64,000 nucleotides of DNA from Allolobophora icterica (taxonomy: Eukaryota > Annelida > Clitellata > Crassiclitellata > Lumbricidae): positions 42,604,861 through 42,668,860 of the forward strand of contig OY744613.1 in NCBI GenBank assembly GCA_963556255.1, read 5' to 3'. A program made the position numbers and the translations under genes. The stretch's first letter is position 1. Every line of letters starts with the position of its first letter. The notes beneath the pieces are model-generated. The model was not told the origin of the DNA and did no database searches. It saw only the letters and a program-made list of their open reading frames with translations. Of this stretch, positions 54,117 to 64,000 are shown one piece after another.

Positions 54117-55841
54117 ATGGAAGCAAAAATCAGTAATCGTGAAGAGCGATTTACATGTGACTTTTGCAACAAAGGATTTGTATGGATTTGTCAACTGGCT
54201 CGCCATATAAGAACCCACACAGGAGAAAAGCCATACAAGTGTGATTTGTGCAACAAAACGTTTACACGTAGCAATAGTCTTCTGTCCCATTCAGCAAGAC
54301 ACACCGAAGAAAAGCCATACAAGTGCAGCTTGTGTCCTAAAACATATGCACATAGTCTACAGCTCAAAAGGCACATGAGAGCACACCCTGCAGAAAAGCC
54401 AAATAGGTGCAGTGTATGTCAGAAAGAATTTTTACAGAAGATTAGTTTGCAATACCATACAAGAATCCACACTGGTGAAAAACCATACAGTTGTGATTTG
54501 TGCCATAAATCATTTGGCCGGAAGAGCACTATGGAATACCATAAAAGAACCCATACGGGAGAAAAGCCATACAAGTGCAAGTTCTGCCATAAAGTATTTG
54601 CATGGAAGCATGTTCTGGTTTGCCATATAAGAACCCACACTGGAGACAATCCATACGTTTGCTGTTTTTGCTACAAAAAATTTGTGCATAGAAGCAGTTT
54701 GTTAAGCCATGCAAGAACCCATACTGGAGAAAAGCCATACGTGTGCTATTTTTGCTACAAAGCATTTGCACGTAGAAGCAATATGTTAAGCCACACAAGA
54801 ACCCATACTGGACACAAGCCATACGTGTGCTATTTTTGCTACAAAACATTTGCATATAGAGGCCATATGTTAAGCCATACAAGAACCCACACTGGACAAA
54901 ACCCATATGTATGCAATTTTTGCTACAAAACATTTGCATGTAGAAGCAGTTTGTTAAGCCATGTAAGAACCCATACTGGAGAAAAGCCATATGTGTGCAA
55001 TTTATGCAACAAAACATTTGCACATAGAAGCAGTTCGTTAAGCCATACAAGAACCCACACTGGTGAAAAACCATACAGTTGTGATTTGTGCCATAAATCA
55101 TTTGGCCGGAAGAGCACTATGGAATACCATAAAAGAAACCATACGGGAGAAAAGCCATACAAGTGCAAGTTCTGCCATAAAGTATTTGCATGGAAGCATG
55201 TTCTGGTTTGCCATATAAGAACCCACACTGGAGACAATCCATACGTTTGCTGTTTTTGCTACAAAAAATTTGTGCATAGAAGCAGCTTGTTAAGCCATGC
55301 AAGAACCCATACTGGAGAAAAGCCATATGTGTGCAATTTTTGCTACAAAACATTTGCACACAAAGGCAGTTTGTTAAGCCATACAAGAATCCATACTGGA
55401 GAAAAGCCATATGTGTGCAATATTTGCTACAAAACATTTGCACATCGAAGCAATTGGTTTTGCCATACAAGAACCCACACTGGTGACAAGTCATGTCATT
55501 TGAGTACTTCAGATGTAAAAGTGAGCATAAATGCTGAAGTTGACAACTGTGTGGATGGGAAAGTGTTGTCAACATCAGATGACTTACCCGACATATCTTC
55601 GAAGCAATGTATAAACCGAAATCCAGATGGAATGGATGATTTCATTTTGAAACCGTATGGCTGTGGATTTTGCGATGAAGTGTATGAAATGGAAAAGACA
55701 TTTTTGGACCATTCTAATAATCACTATAGTGATGCTCCCCACAGGGACACTTTTCTTGAACTATTTGAAATGCGTCTGTTGACTTACCTTCCACGAACAA
55801 GGAAAGGACAAGAACAAGTATCTCATGTAGCAGATAATTGA
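54117..55841 (+). CDS. C2H2 zinc-finger protein, 16 fingers plus C-terminal module
   Basis: Intronless coding region of 574 codons from ATG 54117 (MEAKISNREERF). The frame is open upstream but without a better ATG, and an acceptor-like site ends at 54110. Sixteen consecutive fingers with TGEKPY-type linkers run from residue ~12 to ~460, then a ~60-residue linker, then a 17th divergent finger in a module PYGCGFCDE ... DTFLELFEM shared with the protein at 61210-62553. Such arrays bind specific DNA, so a nuclear transcription-factor role is likely (family knowledge). Fingers 5-7 and 12-14 are almost identical in DNA. No KRAB, SCAN or BTB domain is visible. Confidence 0.9.
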   Translation: MEAKISNREERFTCDFCNKGFVWICQLARHIRTHTGEKPYKCDLCNKTFTRSNSLLSHSARHTEEKPYKCSLCPKTYAHSLQLKRHMRAHPAEKPNRCSVCQKEFLQKISLQYHTRIHTGEKPYSCDLCHKSFGRKSTMEYHKRTHTGEKPYKCKFCHKVFAWKHVLVCHIRTHTGDNPYVCCFCYKKFVHRSSLLSHARTHTGEKPYVCYFCYKAFARRSNMLSHTRTHTGHKPYVCYFCYKTFAYRGHMLSHTRTHTGQNPYVCNFCYKTFACRSSLLSHVRTHTGEKPYVCNLCNKTFAHRSSSLSHTRTHTGEKPYSCDLCHKSFGRKSTMEYHKRNHTGEKPYKCKFCHKVFAWKHVLVCHIRTHTGDNPYVCCFCYKKFVHRSSLLSHARTHTGEKPYVCNFCYKTFAHKGSLLSHTRIHTGEKPYVCNICYKTFAHRSNWFCHTRTHTGDKSCHLSTSDVKVSINAEVDNCVDGKVLSTSDDLPDISSKQCINRNPDGMDDFILKPYGCGFCDEVYEMEKTFLDHSNNHYSDAPHRDTFLELFEMRLLTYLPRTRKGQEQVSHVADN

Positions 55842-56120
55842 TTCGAGTATATTGAACAGTTTATTGCATAGCCTCTATGAGCAGAAAACTCATTTATGCA
55901 AGAACAAGCCATTAGAAGTTTAGTTGGCCACTGGATCACATTCTGCTATAATAAATGTTCTGATTGTTGCAAAGAAATAGATTCTTTGACAGTTCTGCTG
56001 AAGTTGATGTACAGTAACATTTAATTTACTTCAGAGCAATTGTACGTATTCACTACAATCAGGGCATCCATATGGATTTGGTTGACAGTGGGGCAATATA
56101 TAGGGAGTGTAAATTGGTAA
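55842..56120. other. 3' flank of the first zinc-finger gene
   Basis: No conserved feature; AT-rich, probably 3' UTR in part. Confidence 0.4.
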
Positions 56121-56129
56121 ACGTGTTGA

Positions 56130-56440
56130 ATCCATACTGGACATCCCAGAGGGAAACCATACCATGCCAGTTATGCCAGAAAACGTTTTCATGCAACTCA
56201 TGCAGAGAAGTCATATGAGAAGCCCACTCTAGAGAGAAATCATTTCTGTGTCAGATTTGTTAAACAACATTTTTCAGATATTCAGATGCACAAAATTAGA
56301 ATCCATACTAGAGAGAAAGCATATCAATGCGATTTATGCTCGAAAGCATTCTCACTCCAATTTTATCTCAAGATTCATCAGAGATTCATACTGGAGATAA
56401 ACCATTCCAATACCAGCCATGTCCAAAAAATGTTCACTTA
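56130..56440 (+). pseudogene. Decayed C2H2 zinc-finger fragment
   Basis: Finger remnants in shifted frames: tccatactggacatcccaga region, RIHTREKAYQCDLCSKAF then SLQFYLKIHQ, followed by a frameshift and stops. Shows that the local zinc-finger cluster was once larger. Confidence 0.8.
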
Positions 56441-57800
56441 CCGTTGTAGATACAGGAAAAAGTAAAGTAATGTGGCAGCCATAACTGGTAGCAGATGGTG
56501 ATTCAAAAAGATAGAGATTTTTGTTACTAACGAGACAACAATTCAATTGATATGCAAACTGAATAGTTCAACGGGAATAAATTAAAGTAACATGGATTAA
56601 CAGTAAGCTTGAATATATGACATTGTATGGGTCAGGTTTACTTTGCCTATCTTTACTGTCTATCTTTACTGTGCAGATAACCATTGGATCACTTGAAACT
56701 ACGAGATGAGAGATTCTTCTGCAGTAATACTTTGCTGTCATACTCTACGAAAGTCTCACGAATCGGTGATTACACAGTTCAGTTTCAGACAATTGTTTGA
56801 TTTCACTGACGAAGATGAAATAGCTACGACATTGCACCAACTACCAAAACGTCTATCATGATCTCTTAAGAAGAACGCCTATAGTGTCTGCTAACACTAG
56901 ACATGTCTGCTAATACCAAACACGCAGTCTAAGTTGCTGGCGTTAGGCCTACTCTTAACCACTGATCACTCTTATGACTTCCTGACTGACTGCCTACTCT
57001 CTCTTCTGACTGACCCTACTGGATTATGTATCCTAAGTTATTCTGAGGTCTGGGGTAAAGGTGTACTTCTGATTGGTCCATCCACCCTATTGGACTTTAC
57101 CAGGGATCCCTCGATTGACGTTAGCTAAACTACGGGAAGGTCGTCCTTAATCTAACCTTACCTTATTATACTTAGCCAATGAAATAACTTCCACTGCGGA
57201 TGGATGATCTTTCCCGTTGTTTCTGGAATGTGCATTTATTATTCTGGACTTGTCTACTTATCTTCTGACGATTGAAATGAATGCTCATTAATGTAGCTTA
57301 ATTACCTTCTGCTTGACCAGAAGCTGGACAGATGGACTCAGTTAATCTTAATCTAGCGATGTCATCACCTCGAATCCTATTACCAATCTCCTGTAGCTAT
57401 CCCGGAGCCTCAGAGTCTAGAAACTTATCTGACTTCTACAATTAACTTGCATACCAAAAATAACTCTGATATATGCATGCTTTCTTGTGCATCTATTTCC
57501 TTTCTGTTGCATTGCAAACATTTCATTAGTTTTTGTGATATCAGCAACCTCTTAGAGTTAAAATAATGGTTAATTTCCGTTAGTTTAGATAAATTCACTT
57601 TAAGTAATATAGTGTTGTATAACATGGCCAATAATTATTACAAACAGTGAAGAACTTACAACACAGTTGCAAGAAATATTCAACGAAATATTCAGATGTT
57701 TTATACGTGGGAAATTTTAGATGAAAACATGCATACTGGAATATTAAAATATCCAAAAAAATATAAATGTTAGATGGAAATAAATGGAGCATAATTATCC
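56441..57800. other. Intergenic stretch
   Basis: No convincing exon or repeat boundary. A frame of 64 codons at 56934-57128 is at chance level. A diverged repeat is possible near 56930-57130 (gcctactctctcttctgact). Confidence 0.4.
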
Positions 57801-57804
57801 AGTG

Positions 57805-58768
57805 AGAAGTAAGTAAGTGAGTAAGTAGCCTTTATTTTCATATGACAAGCGCACATGCATTACATGTATACATACAGTGATTACATACATTTTGAAAACA
57901 AAACTATAACAGGAGCAGCTTATAAAGTCACACATTTACAACTAGATATAATTAAAGATACATCGATTAACAAGTCTGCTTTTAAACAATTTAGATTTAA
58001 CAAGAGGCAGCATGAAAGGATGTCCTCTTGCAAAGTATGAGTACTTGTCCTCACGAGTAGGTGGCAAGAGCTGATGAATGCAGTGGCCAAAGTACTGCGA
58101 TTTCTGGAAGAGCTTCCTGTCTGCTCGAGCAATCAGCTCTTCTGCAGTATGGGCCTTCTCACATAAAATTTTGTATTTTGCCATCTGCGGGCCTATTTCA
58201 GAGCTGCATTAATGTGCACAACGTCATGTGAGGTGAGAAATCCAGCGTAGGCAGGTAAAGCATGCATGATTCTTGAAATAACAATCGCCTGAAAAATGAC
58301 GTTGAGCTTCGAGATATACATGCTGCCTTAACTGGTTGAGAAGGAAATACCGCTGGTTTATTAGACTGCGAATGTAGTAAATATGGTTTGAAAAAGAAAG
58401 GTTTGACTGTAGGCCTAGAATGATTCCAAGCAGCTTGACACTTAGTCTAGGCGTATCCAGCTGCTCAATACCGAGTAGGGACAGACAGTGGTCTGAAGGA
58501 CGTTCAATACCAGGCCGCCTGAAAATTATTTCCTTGGTTTTGGAGATATAAATGCTTAGCTTATTTAGTGTGGCCCACAGCTTAATGTTGTCAAATTATT
58601 CTGCACTGAGCCCAATGCTTGCAGTTTCGGGATTCAGTAGACAAGTCATCAGCATATTTACACAGGTGGTGTTCGTCACATAGAGTGCAGAGAGCTGCAA
58701 TGAATATAATGAACAGAACAGACCCGACCCCAGATCCTTGCACAATACTTTGAGTAATTGGCAACCAG
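57805..58768 (-). mobile_element. LINE remnant, (TTAC)n-tailed family, minus strand
   Basis: Reading the minus strand: QSIVQGSGVGSVLFIIFIAA, YADDLSTES, a KEIIFRRPGIERPS region, ELIARADRKLFQKSQYFGHC, HQLLPPTREDKYSYFARGHP, and a reversed tail aagtaagtaagtgagtaagt at 57808. This is the C-terminal half of a CR1-like reverse transcriptase with frameshifts. It is cut at 58768 by the LINE that follows. Confidence 0.8.
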
Positions 58769-59464
58769 TTGGAGTTGAAAGTGAGTGATGAAGAAAGGGA
58801 CTTGGGAGTGATTATGCACAAGAGTGCAAAACCTTCAAGGCAATGTGCTGAAGCAGCAAAAAAGGCTAATTCAACTTTAGGTATGATAAAAAGGACAATA
58901 GTCACCAGAGACAAAGATATAATAATAAGGTTGTACAAATCACTGGTTAGGCCACAGTTGGAATACTGCATCCAGGTATGGAATCCATACCTGAAACAGG
59001 ACATGGAAAAACTGGAGAAAGTACAAAGAAGAGCTACGAAAATGATTTGGGGCTACAAGGATCTGAGCTATGAAGAAAGGTTGAAAAGGTGTGGACTAAC
59101 AACATTGGAGAAAAGGAGGAGCAGAGGAGATCTGATTGAAGCTTATAAGATTATCACTGGAAAGGAAGCACTGCAGTGGGAGAGGTTCTTTGAATTAGCA
59201 CCGAACAGGGCAACTCGGGGACACAGGTATAAATTATTTAAGAGGCCGAAGGGAACATTAGGGCAGAAATTCTTTAGTGCAAGAGTTGTAGACCTGTGGA
59301 ATGGTTTGGACGATAGTACTGTCTCAGTGGACACTATAACAGCTTTTAAGAAGAAGCTAGGAAAATTGGGCTATTAAGAGTTCGAGGTAAATTTGCAGTG
59401 GTTCTAACACAGACTACACGTCTTCTGAACCACTTAAAACCCTTGTTATGTTATGTTATGTTAT
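58769..59464 (+). mobile_element. CR1-like LINE, 5'-truncated, well preserved
   Basis: 202-codon open frame (58769-59377): LKVSDEERDLGVIMHKSAKP, ANSTLGMIKRTIVTRDKDII, LYKSLVRPQLEYCIQVWNPY, then WNGLDDSTVSVDTITAFKKK and stop. Then a short 3' UTR and a ttatgttatgttatg tail. Same family as 700-4000 but intact, so younger. It has landed in the opposite-strand LINE at 57805-58768. Confidence 0.88.
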
Positions 59465-59954
59465 AGTTTTCCGTCTAATTTAACAGCCTGCGTTCGACCG
59501 CTTAAGAAACTAGCTATTTTAGTGCTTCTGTAAGTGTTTCAGCCTTCCATGCCTCATCATCCGATTCCTGTTTTTCAGTAAACTTTGTCAGTCTCATTCA
59601 AAATTGCTTGTGTGGATTCTGCAAAATGAGAAACTCCTTAATAGCAATTGACCCAAAGAAATAATCTAAAAAATTACACGCACAGAAATAACGTTTACGA
59701 TTCATTGATTCATTCGCAAGAGGGATGAGCATAATTTAATCCAACTTCTATTTAATGTAATCTTAGTTCAGTAATGTTAAACGCCATTTTGAAGATTGAA
59801 AAAAATTGGCGATTCGCGACCGCCATATCGTTGCTACACTTTTAATATTGTGAGTTATTCCCGACTGTTTAATAAATCGACAGTATATCGGTGAATTCGA
59901 CTTAGGTTACTTTTTCTGAACTCTAACGCGCGTACGGTAATCTTAAAGGTACGC

Positions 59955-60020
59955 GAGGGTCGGTTAGGGTCAGGGTAAGCGTCGCGAGGGTCGGTTAGGG
60001 GTTAGGGTCAGTGTAGCGTA
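59955..60020. repeat. Short telomere-like motifs
   Basis: Clustered ggttagggtcagggt and ggttaggggttagggtca. Too short and degenerate to be an interstitial telomere proper. Confidence 0.5.
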
Positions 60021-60229
60021 TGTATTTGTGCGACTAAACAAGCTATACCTTCGAGTGGAAGCTGGATTTAAAAATTCAGGGCTAGAGTTAGGTACCCCGA
60101 TTGTACATGTTCGCCGTTGTGTGTTTTTTTAGAACCTTGACTCGCTGACAGAGAGGAGAGCTCTGCTGCCAAATGTAATAATTATTAACTTGAGGCATAA
60201 CAAGAAAATGGCAATTTATATCATATCAT

Positions 60230-61205
60230 TTTCACATAAGGTCATCAAGACCTACATGGAAGAATCCACACTGGAAAAAAACCAAGCACCAATCGATGGT
60301 ACTGAGTAATTTTGAGTGAAAAACGCACTCAAGGTACCTACACAGTAACCGCCTCAGAGGAACATGCCAATGGCCATTATGATCTTCCTTCAATTTCAAA
60401 GTGTAAACTTTCATTATTTCCAGAATTTGCTCAAATTTTGAATGTATTCTACCTCAAAGTCTGTGATTCCAGGGTTAGTTTTCGATTCACTGGAAGAGTT
60501 TGCACAGTATTGGACAATTTTTGGAACGTTTCATCTATGACTGCTACAGATAGAATGAAAGGCCAGTCCTCATTAGCACCCAGCTGTGAAACACGTGTTG
60601 TATATAGCCAAGCCAGTTCGAACAACAACTGTTGGTTACAGAGAGGTTCTTGTTGACCTTCTTTCTATGAGTTACTGTCGTAGCAAAGAATCAAATCCCT
60701 GTTAACATTTACACTATCGATAACTGATGTCTTTGCATACTGAAAGAGTTCATTTGACTAGGTATCATTCTTCATCTGAGACACAGATCTGAACCAGGGA
60801 TTGTGAATGTACATCAACTGTCAATGATATAAGATCATTGAAGGTCTGTTCATAGAATATGAAAAATATTCATGCAACAAATGATAGCATGGAAATACAG
60901 TGAATGTGAATTTTGAGTGTATCAAAACGTTTCCAGAAAATAAATGCCTCCGCTCTCCATGCAAGAATAAGTACAATTTATGTAACAAAACGTGTGGAAA
61001 GATGTTTTCTGAAAGTACATACAAGTAGAAAGTGCAGAGAAAAGCTTTCAAATTTCAATTTATGTGAAAACGTATTTGCAGATTTGTGGTTGTAAAATCA
61101 CATGGGAACACTGCAAGCTGACGCTTATTATGTAAAATAAGTACTTGTAAGTGTGATTTTATGTGACAAAGCATTTGCATAAACTGATCAACTGAAACGT
61201 CGCAC
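60230..61205 (+). pseudogene. Decayed zinc-finger fragments upstream of the second zinc-finger gene
   Basis: Near 60240, HQDLHGRIHTGKKP followed by a stop. Near 60970, KYNLCNKTCGKMF. Near 61150, a finger with a 1-base insertion and an in-frame TAA just before the ATG at 61210. These look like eroded N-terminal fingers of an older, longer gene. Confidence 0.75.
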
Positions 61206-61209
61206 AAGA

Positions 61210-62553
61210 ATGCACCACGGAGAAAACCCTTACAAGTGCAATTTGTGCGACGAAACGTTTGTAGATATGTGGGACCTCTATTGCCATGACACAAGAAACC
61301 ACCCTGAAGAAAAACCATACAAATGCAATTTATGTCATAAAACATTTACATGTAAGTATGGTTTGGGCTTACATAGAAGAATCCACACTGGAGAAAAACC
61401 ATATCAGTGCATTGTTTGTCAAAAGGCATTTCCAGACTATAAGCATCTCAAACGTCATACAAGAACCCACACTGGAGAAAAACCATACAAATGCAATTTA
61501 TGCCATAAAACATTTGCAGGAAAGAGCAGTCTAAGATGCCATGTAAGAACCCACACTGGAGAAAAACCATATCAGTGCATTGTCTGTCAGAGGAAATTTG
61601 CAGACTATAAGCATCTGAAACGTCATACAAGTACCCACACTGGAGAAAAACCATACAAATGCAATTTATGCCATAAATCATTTTCACAGAAAGGTTATCT
61701 AGACCTACACGGAAGAACCCACACTGGAGAAAAACCATACAAATGCAATTTATGCCATAAATCATTTTCACAGAAGTGTTATCTAGACCTACATGGAAGA
61801 ACCCACACTGGAGAAAAACCACACAAATGCACTTTATGTCATAAATCATTTTCACAGAAGGGTAATCTAGACGTACATGGAAGAACCCACACAGGAGAGA
61901 AACCATACAAATGCAATTTGTGTAATAAGTCATTTTCAAGGAAAGGTCATCTAGACGAACATGGACGAACCCACACTGGAGAAAAACCATACAAATGCAA
62001 TTTGTGTGATAAATCATTTTCAAGGAAAAGTTGTCTAGCCGAACACAGAAAAGCCCACGCTAGAGAAAAGCCATTGAAGTGCAATGTATCTCTGAAGTCA
62101 TTTGCATGCAATGGCAATCTCAAAAGGCACGTGACAATGTGCAGTGGAGATTATTCATACAAATGCGTGTCGTGTAAAAATTTTGTTTCCACAAAAGAAT
62201 GTGGGTGTCAAAGGACTAAGTCAGGTGAGAGATTCCTCAGATTGACTGAAGATGACAACCATCTGTGTGGGAAGGAGTTGTCCTCCACAGAAACTACCAG
62301 CATACGAGATTTTTCACCTAGGTTGAGTATAAAGCCAGATTCAGGTGAAAAACAATTTTCTGATGATCAATTGGGTGCTTGTGTTAATTTTAGCCATTTT
62401 ATTTTCAGACCTTATGGTTGTGGAATGTGTGATGAAATGTTCGAAATCGAAAAGGAATTTATGGAACATTGTTTCCATCACTACGCTATTGCTCCTGGAA
62501 AAGATACTTTTCTTGAACTATTTGAAATGCACCTTTTGAGTTATTTTCCTTGA
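61210..62553 (+). CDS. C2H2 zinc-finger protein, ~10 good fingers plus C-terminal module
   Basis: Intronless, 447 codons. The start ATG (MHHGENPYKCNLC) falls in a finger linker, directly after a decayed finger with a stop, so the present protein is probably N-terminally shortened. Ten canonical fingers run to about residue 295. Two degenerate ones follow: KCNVSLKSF has Ser for the second Cys, and the next is disordered. Then comes a linker and the module PYGCGMCDE ... DTFLELFEM, ending LLSYFP. Fingers 6-10 are near-copies (KSFSQKGYLDLHGRTH type). Likely a nuclear DNA binder. Paralogue of 54117-55841. Confidence 0.87.
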   Translation: MHHGENPYKCNLCDETFVDMWDLYCHDTRNHPEEKPYKCNLCHKTFTCKYGLGLHRRIHTGEKPYQCIVCQKAFPDYKHLKRHTRTHTGEKPYKCNLCHKTFAGKSSLRCHVRTHTGEKPYQCIVCQRKFADYKHLKRHTSTHTGEKPYKCNLCHKSFSQKGYLDLHGRTHTGEKPYKCNLCHKSFSQKCYLDLHGRTHTGEKPHKCTLCHKSFSQKGNLDVHGRTHTGEKPYKCNLCNKSFSRKGHLDEHGRTHTGEKPYKCNLCDKSFSRKSCLAEHRKAHAREKPLKCNVSLKSFACNGNLKRHVTMCSGDYSYKCVSCKNFVSTKECGCQRTKSGERFLRLTEDDNHLCGKELSSTETTSIRDFSPRLSIKPDSGEKQFSDDQLGACVNFSHFIFRPYGCGMCDEMFEIEKEFMEHCFHHYAIAPGKDTFLELFEMHLLSYFP

Positions 62554-62635
62554 GTACAGGAGGCAGATTAGTGAAAAAGTTTATGTTTGATTTTTTCACC
62601 TATTACACTGTTATCAACATTTACTGGATGGTCAC

Positions 62636-62827
62636 GTTAGCTGGATGAGCGACGAAAATGAGCTGAAACAAGGAGCTGGAAGAGCGATGAAAATGACATG
62701 AAACCAATGAAAATATCGCTCAAGCTAGAAGCTGCAATATCGTGATCCTTTCGCCTGTGAACCATTTGTCGTGAACCTTTTGTCGGTGAACCTTTTGTCT
62801 GTGAACCTTTTGTCGTGACACCATCTC
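62636..62827. mobile_element. Foldback MITE fragment
   Basis: Right end gaaccttttgtcgtgacacc and tandem units agctggaagagcgatgaaaa relate it to 23300-24009. The left end is reduced to ggtcacg and no target duplication is left. Confidence 0.65.
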
Positions 62828-63204
62828 GCACTGGGAGTGCTTCTGAATGGCCCTCCAGCTAGATGCGCTTTATAAATATCCCAATACAATACAATATTGG
62901 TTTGGAGTGATGCTTTATTTTGCATGTTCAATGATCTATTTCCTGTTGTTTTTTCTCATTACAATCTTACGTAGTGAACTGTGAATATTTGTGTTTGAAT
63001 AAGCACACTTTGGAACCTATTGGTCATGTACTTTTTTCGTTTTTGGAACATTTTTAGTTCGATTAGGGCATGTTGCATGTGTCAAAGTAAACATTTAAAA
63101 GGTGGGATATGGGTTAAGAAAGACTGACAGTGTGTTATAAATGTTTTATATATAAATAGTAAAATAAACATATTATTTTCTTATTTTTCAAAATGAATGT
63201 AAAC

Positions 63205-63560
63205 AATGAACTATCTTCCTCGTCCTCTTCTTCTTCTTCTATCTTCCGTCAGATGTCTGCCGACGATGGGCTGTGTGCAAGATGGCTCCAATTCTCTGTC
63301 TCTGGTAGTATCCAGGACAGTAACTCTCATGTCCATGTCTTGTTCCTTAAGATCTCGTCTAACGTTTCCAATCTTTGTCCTTGTTTCTCTTCCTCGAATT
63401 CGTTTTCCCTCCACGTGGCAATAATTATAATAGTAATCTCTTGTTGTCCATTCTTGTTGCATGCCCATACCATGTCAGTCTTTAATATAAATCTTGTCAA
63501 CCAGTGTTTCCCTCTGTCCCGACTCCTTCCGGATTATCTGATTACGAATCCTATGATCCA
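63205..63560 (-). mobile_element. LINE C-terminal fragment, minus strand
   Basis: The minus-strand frame reads EGKRIRGRETRTKIGNVRRD then LKEQDMDMRV, the Arg-rich R(G)RPRT..W/I..V.RDLKE motif near the end of many LINE polyproteins. The long plus-strand frame opposite it is a shadow. Confidence 0.5.
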
Positions 63561-63842
63561 ATCTCGTCTTATCCTCCAACATTTTTTCCTTTCTGTTAGT
63601 TCATGCAGTTGCTATGGCGACTCAGCAAACGCAGATTGTTTATAAGTATCTATCCATTTAGTGCCACTCGAGTTTCGACAGAATTCAGTGCACAGCTCAT
63701 CATGGCATACAGAAGCAAGTAAAGCAGGTCTGGTGACTGGCCGCGTCCTTGCGTACGCCCACTGTGATCGTAAACTACTCCGTTAGTTTTCCATCCACTG
63801 CGACTGCACTCACTGACAATGTGCTGTATAGCTCTTCTATAG

Positions 63843-64000
63843 CAGCGGTTCCCAAACTTCTCAGTGTGACGGACCGGCAGGAATTCACTTTCAATGCGAC
63901 GGACCGGCAGGATTTTCCCATTGCAGCAGGACCGATACCCAATTTATTAGCTTTATTTCTTTCTCAATCACTAAAGATGTATTAATTATAAGATTTAAAA
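63843..64000. mobile_element. Left end of a hAT transposon, cut by the window edge
   Basis: Starts cagcggttcccaaacttctc, a classic hAT (Charlie-like) terminal sequence, followed by a doubled gcgacggaccggcagga motif. The 8 bases before it (ttctatag, 63835-63842) would be the left target duplication. Confidence 0.65.

Noticed and set aside
54419..55575. Minus-strand frames of 76-190 codons opposite the first zinc-finger gene
   Set aside because: Shadows of the repetitive finger-coding sequence; the same happens opposite 61448-62023.
63193..63645. 150-codon plus-strand frame starting MNVNNELSSSS
   Set aside because: Serine run comes from a tct repeat, and the opposite strand carries LINE C-terminal sequence.

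Overview
This window is eukaryotic, animal-type nuclear DNA. It holds spliced genes with GT-AG introns, C2H2 zinc-finger arrays, CR1-like LINE remnants, tRNA-headed SINEs, hAT elements with intact 8-bp target-site duplications (TSDs), and long microsatellites. The repeat mix and the ~1-2 kb introns suit a marine invertebrate, but the species cannot be fixed from sequence alone. No rRNA, true tRNA, CRISPR array, prokaryotic operon or virus was seen.

Layout: (1) 1-7056 is a transposon graveyard: a CR1-like LINE split by a Harbinger-type element and a hAT element, a second LINE remnant, and a 373-bp inverted-repeat element. (2) 7057-30613 (+) is a complete RhoGAP gene of 16 coding exons and 785 codons. 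Its domain order SH3-WW-WW-PH-RhoGAP is that of the ARHGAP12/ARHGAP27 group. Every exon junction keeps frame, and one intron uses a GC donor. (3) 30614-39283 is the 3' flank and intergenic DNA, with a stop-codon minisatellite, SINEs and LINE ends. (4) 39284-49610 (-) is a six-exon gene of 1088 codons. It encodes one U1/matrin-type zinc finger followed by a very long proline/serine-rich region; I do not recognise the family. Its introns carry two large minisatellites, one of which is a mutated copy of the gene's own coding exon. (5) 50000-54000 holds an orphan reading frame, a LINE end, and a hAT element with another hAT element nested inside it. (6) 54117-55841 and 61210-62553 (+) are two intronless C2H2 zinc-finger genes. 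They share an unusual C-terminal module outside the finger array and are surrounded by decayed zinc-finger fragments, so this is a small local zinc-finger cluster. (7) 62600-64000 is repeats, ending in the left end of another hAT element.

The RhoGAP gene and the U1-finger gene converge tail to tail. Nothing in the sequence ties the genes into one pathway. The RhoGAP protein should act at the cytoplasm/membrane on Rho-family GTPases. The U1-finger protein and the two zinc-finger proteins are probably nuclear nucleic-acid binders. The most interesting material is the set of datable nested transposon insertions, the coding-exon-derived minisatellite, and the shared zinc-finger C-terminal module.
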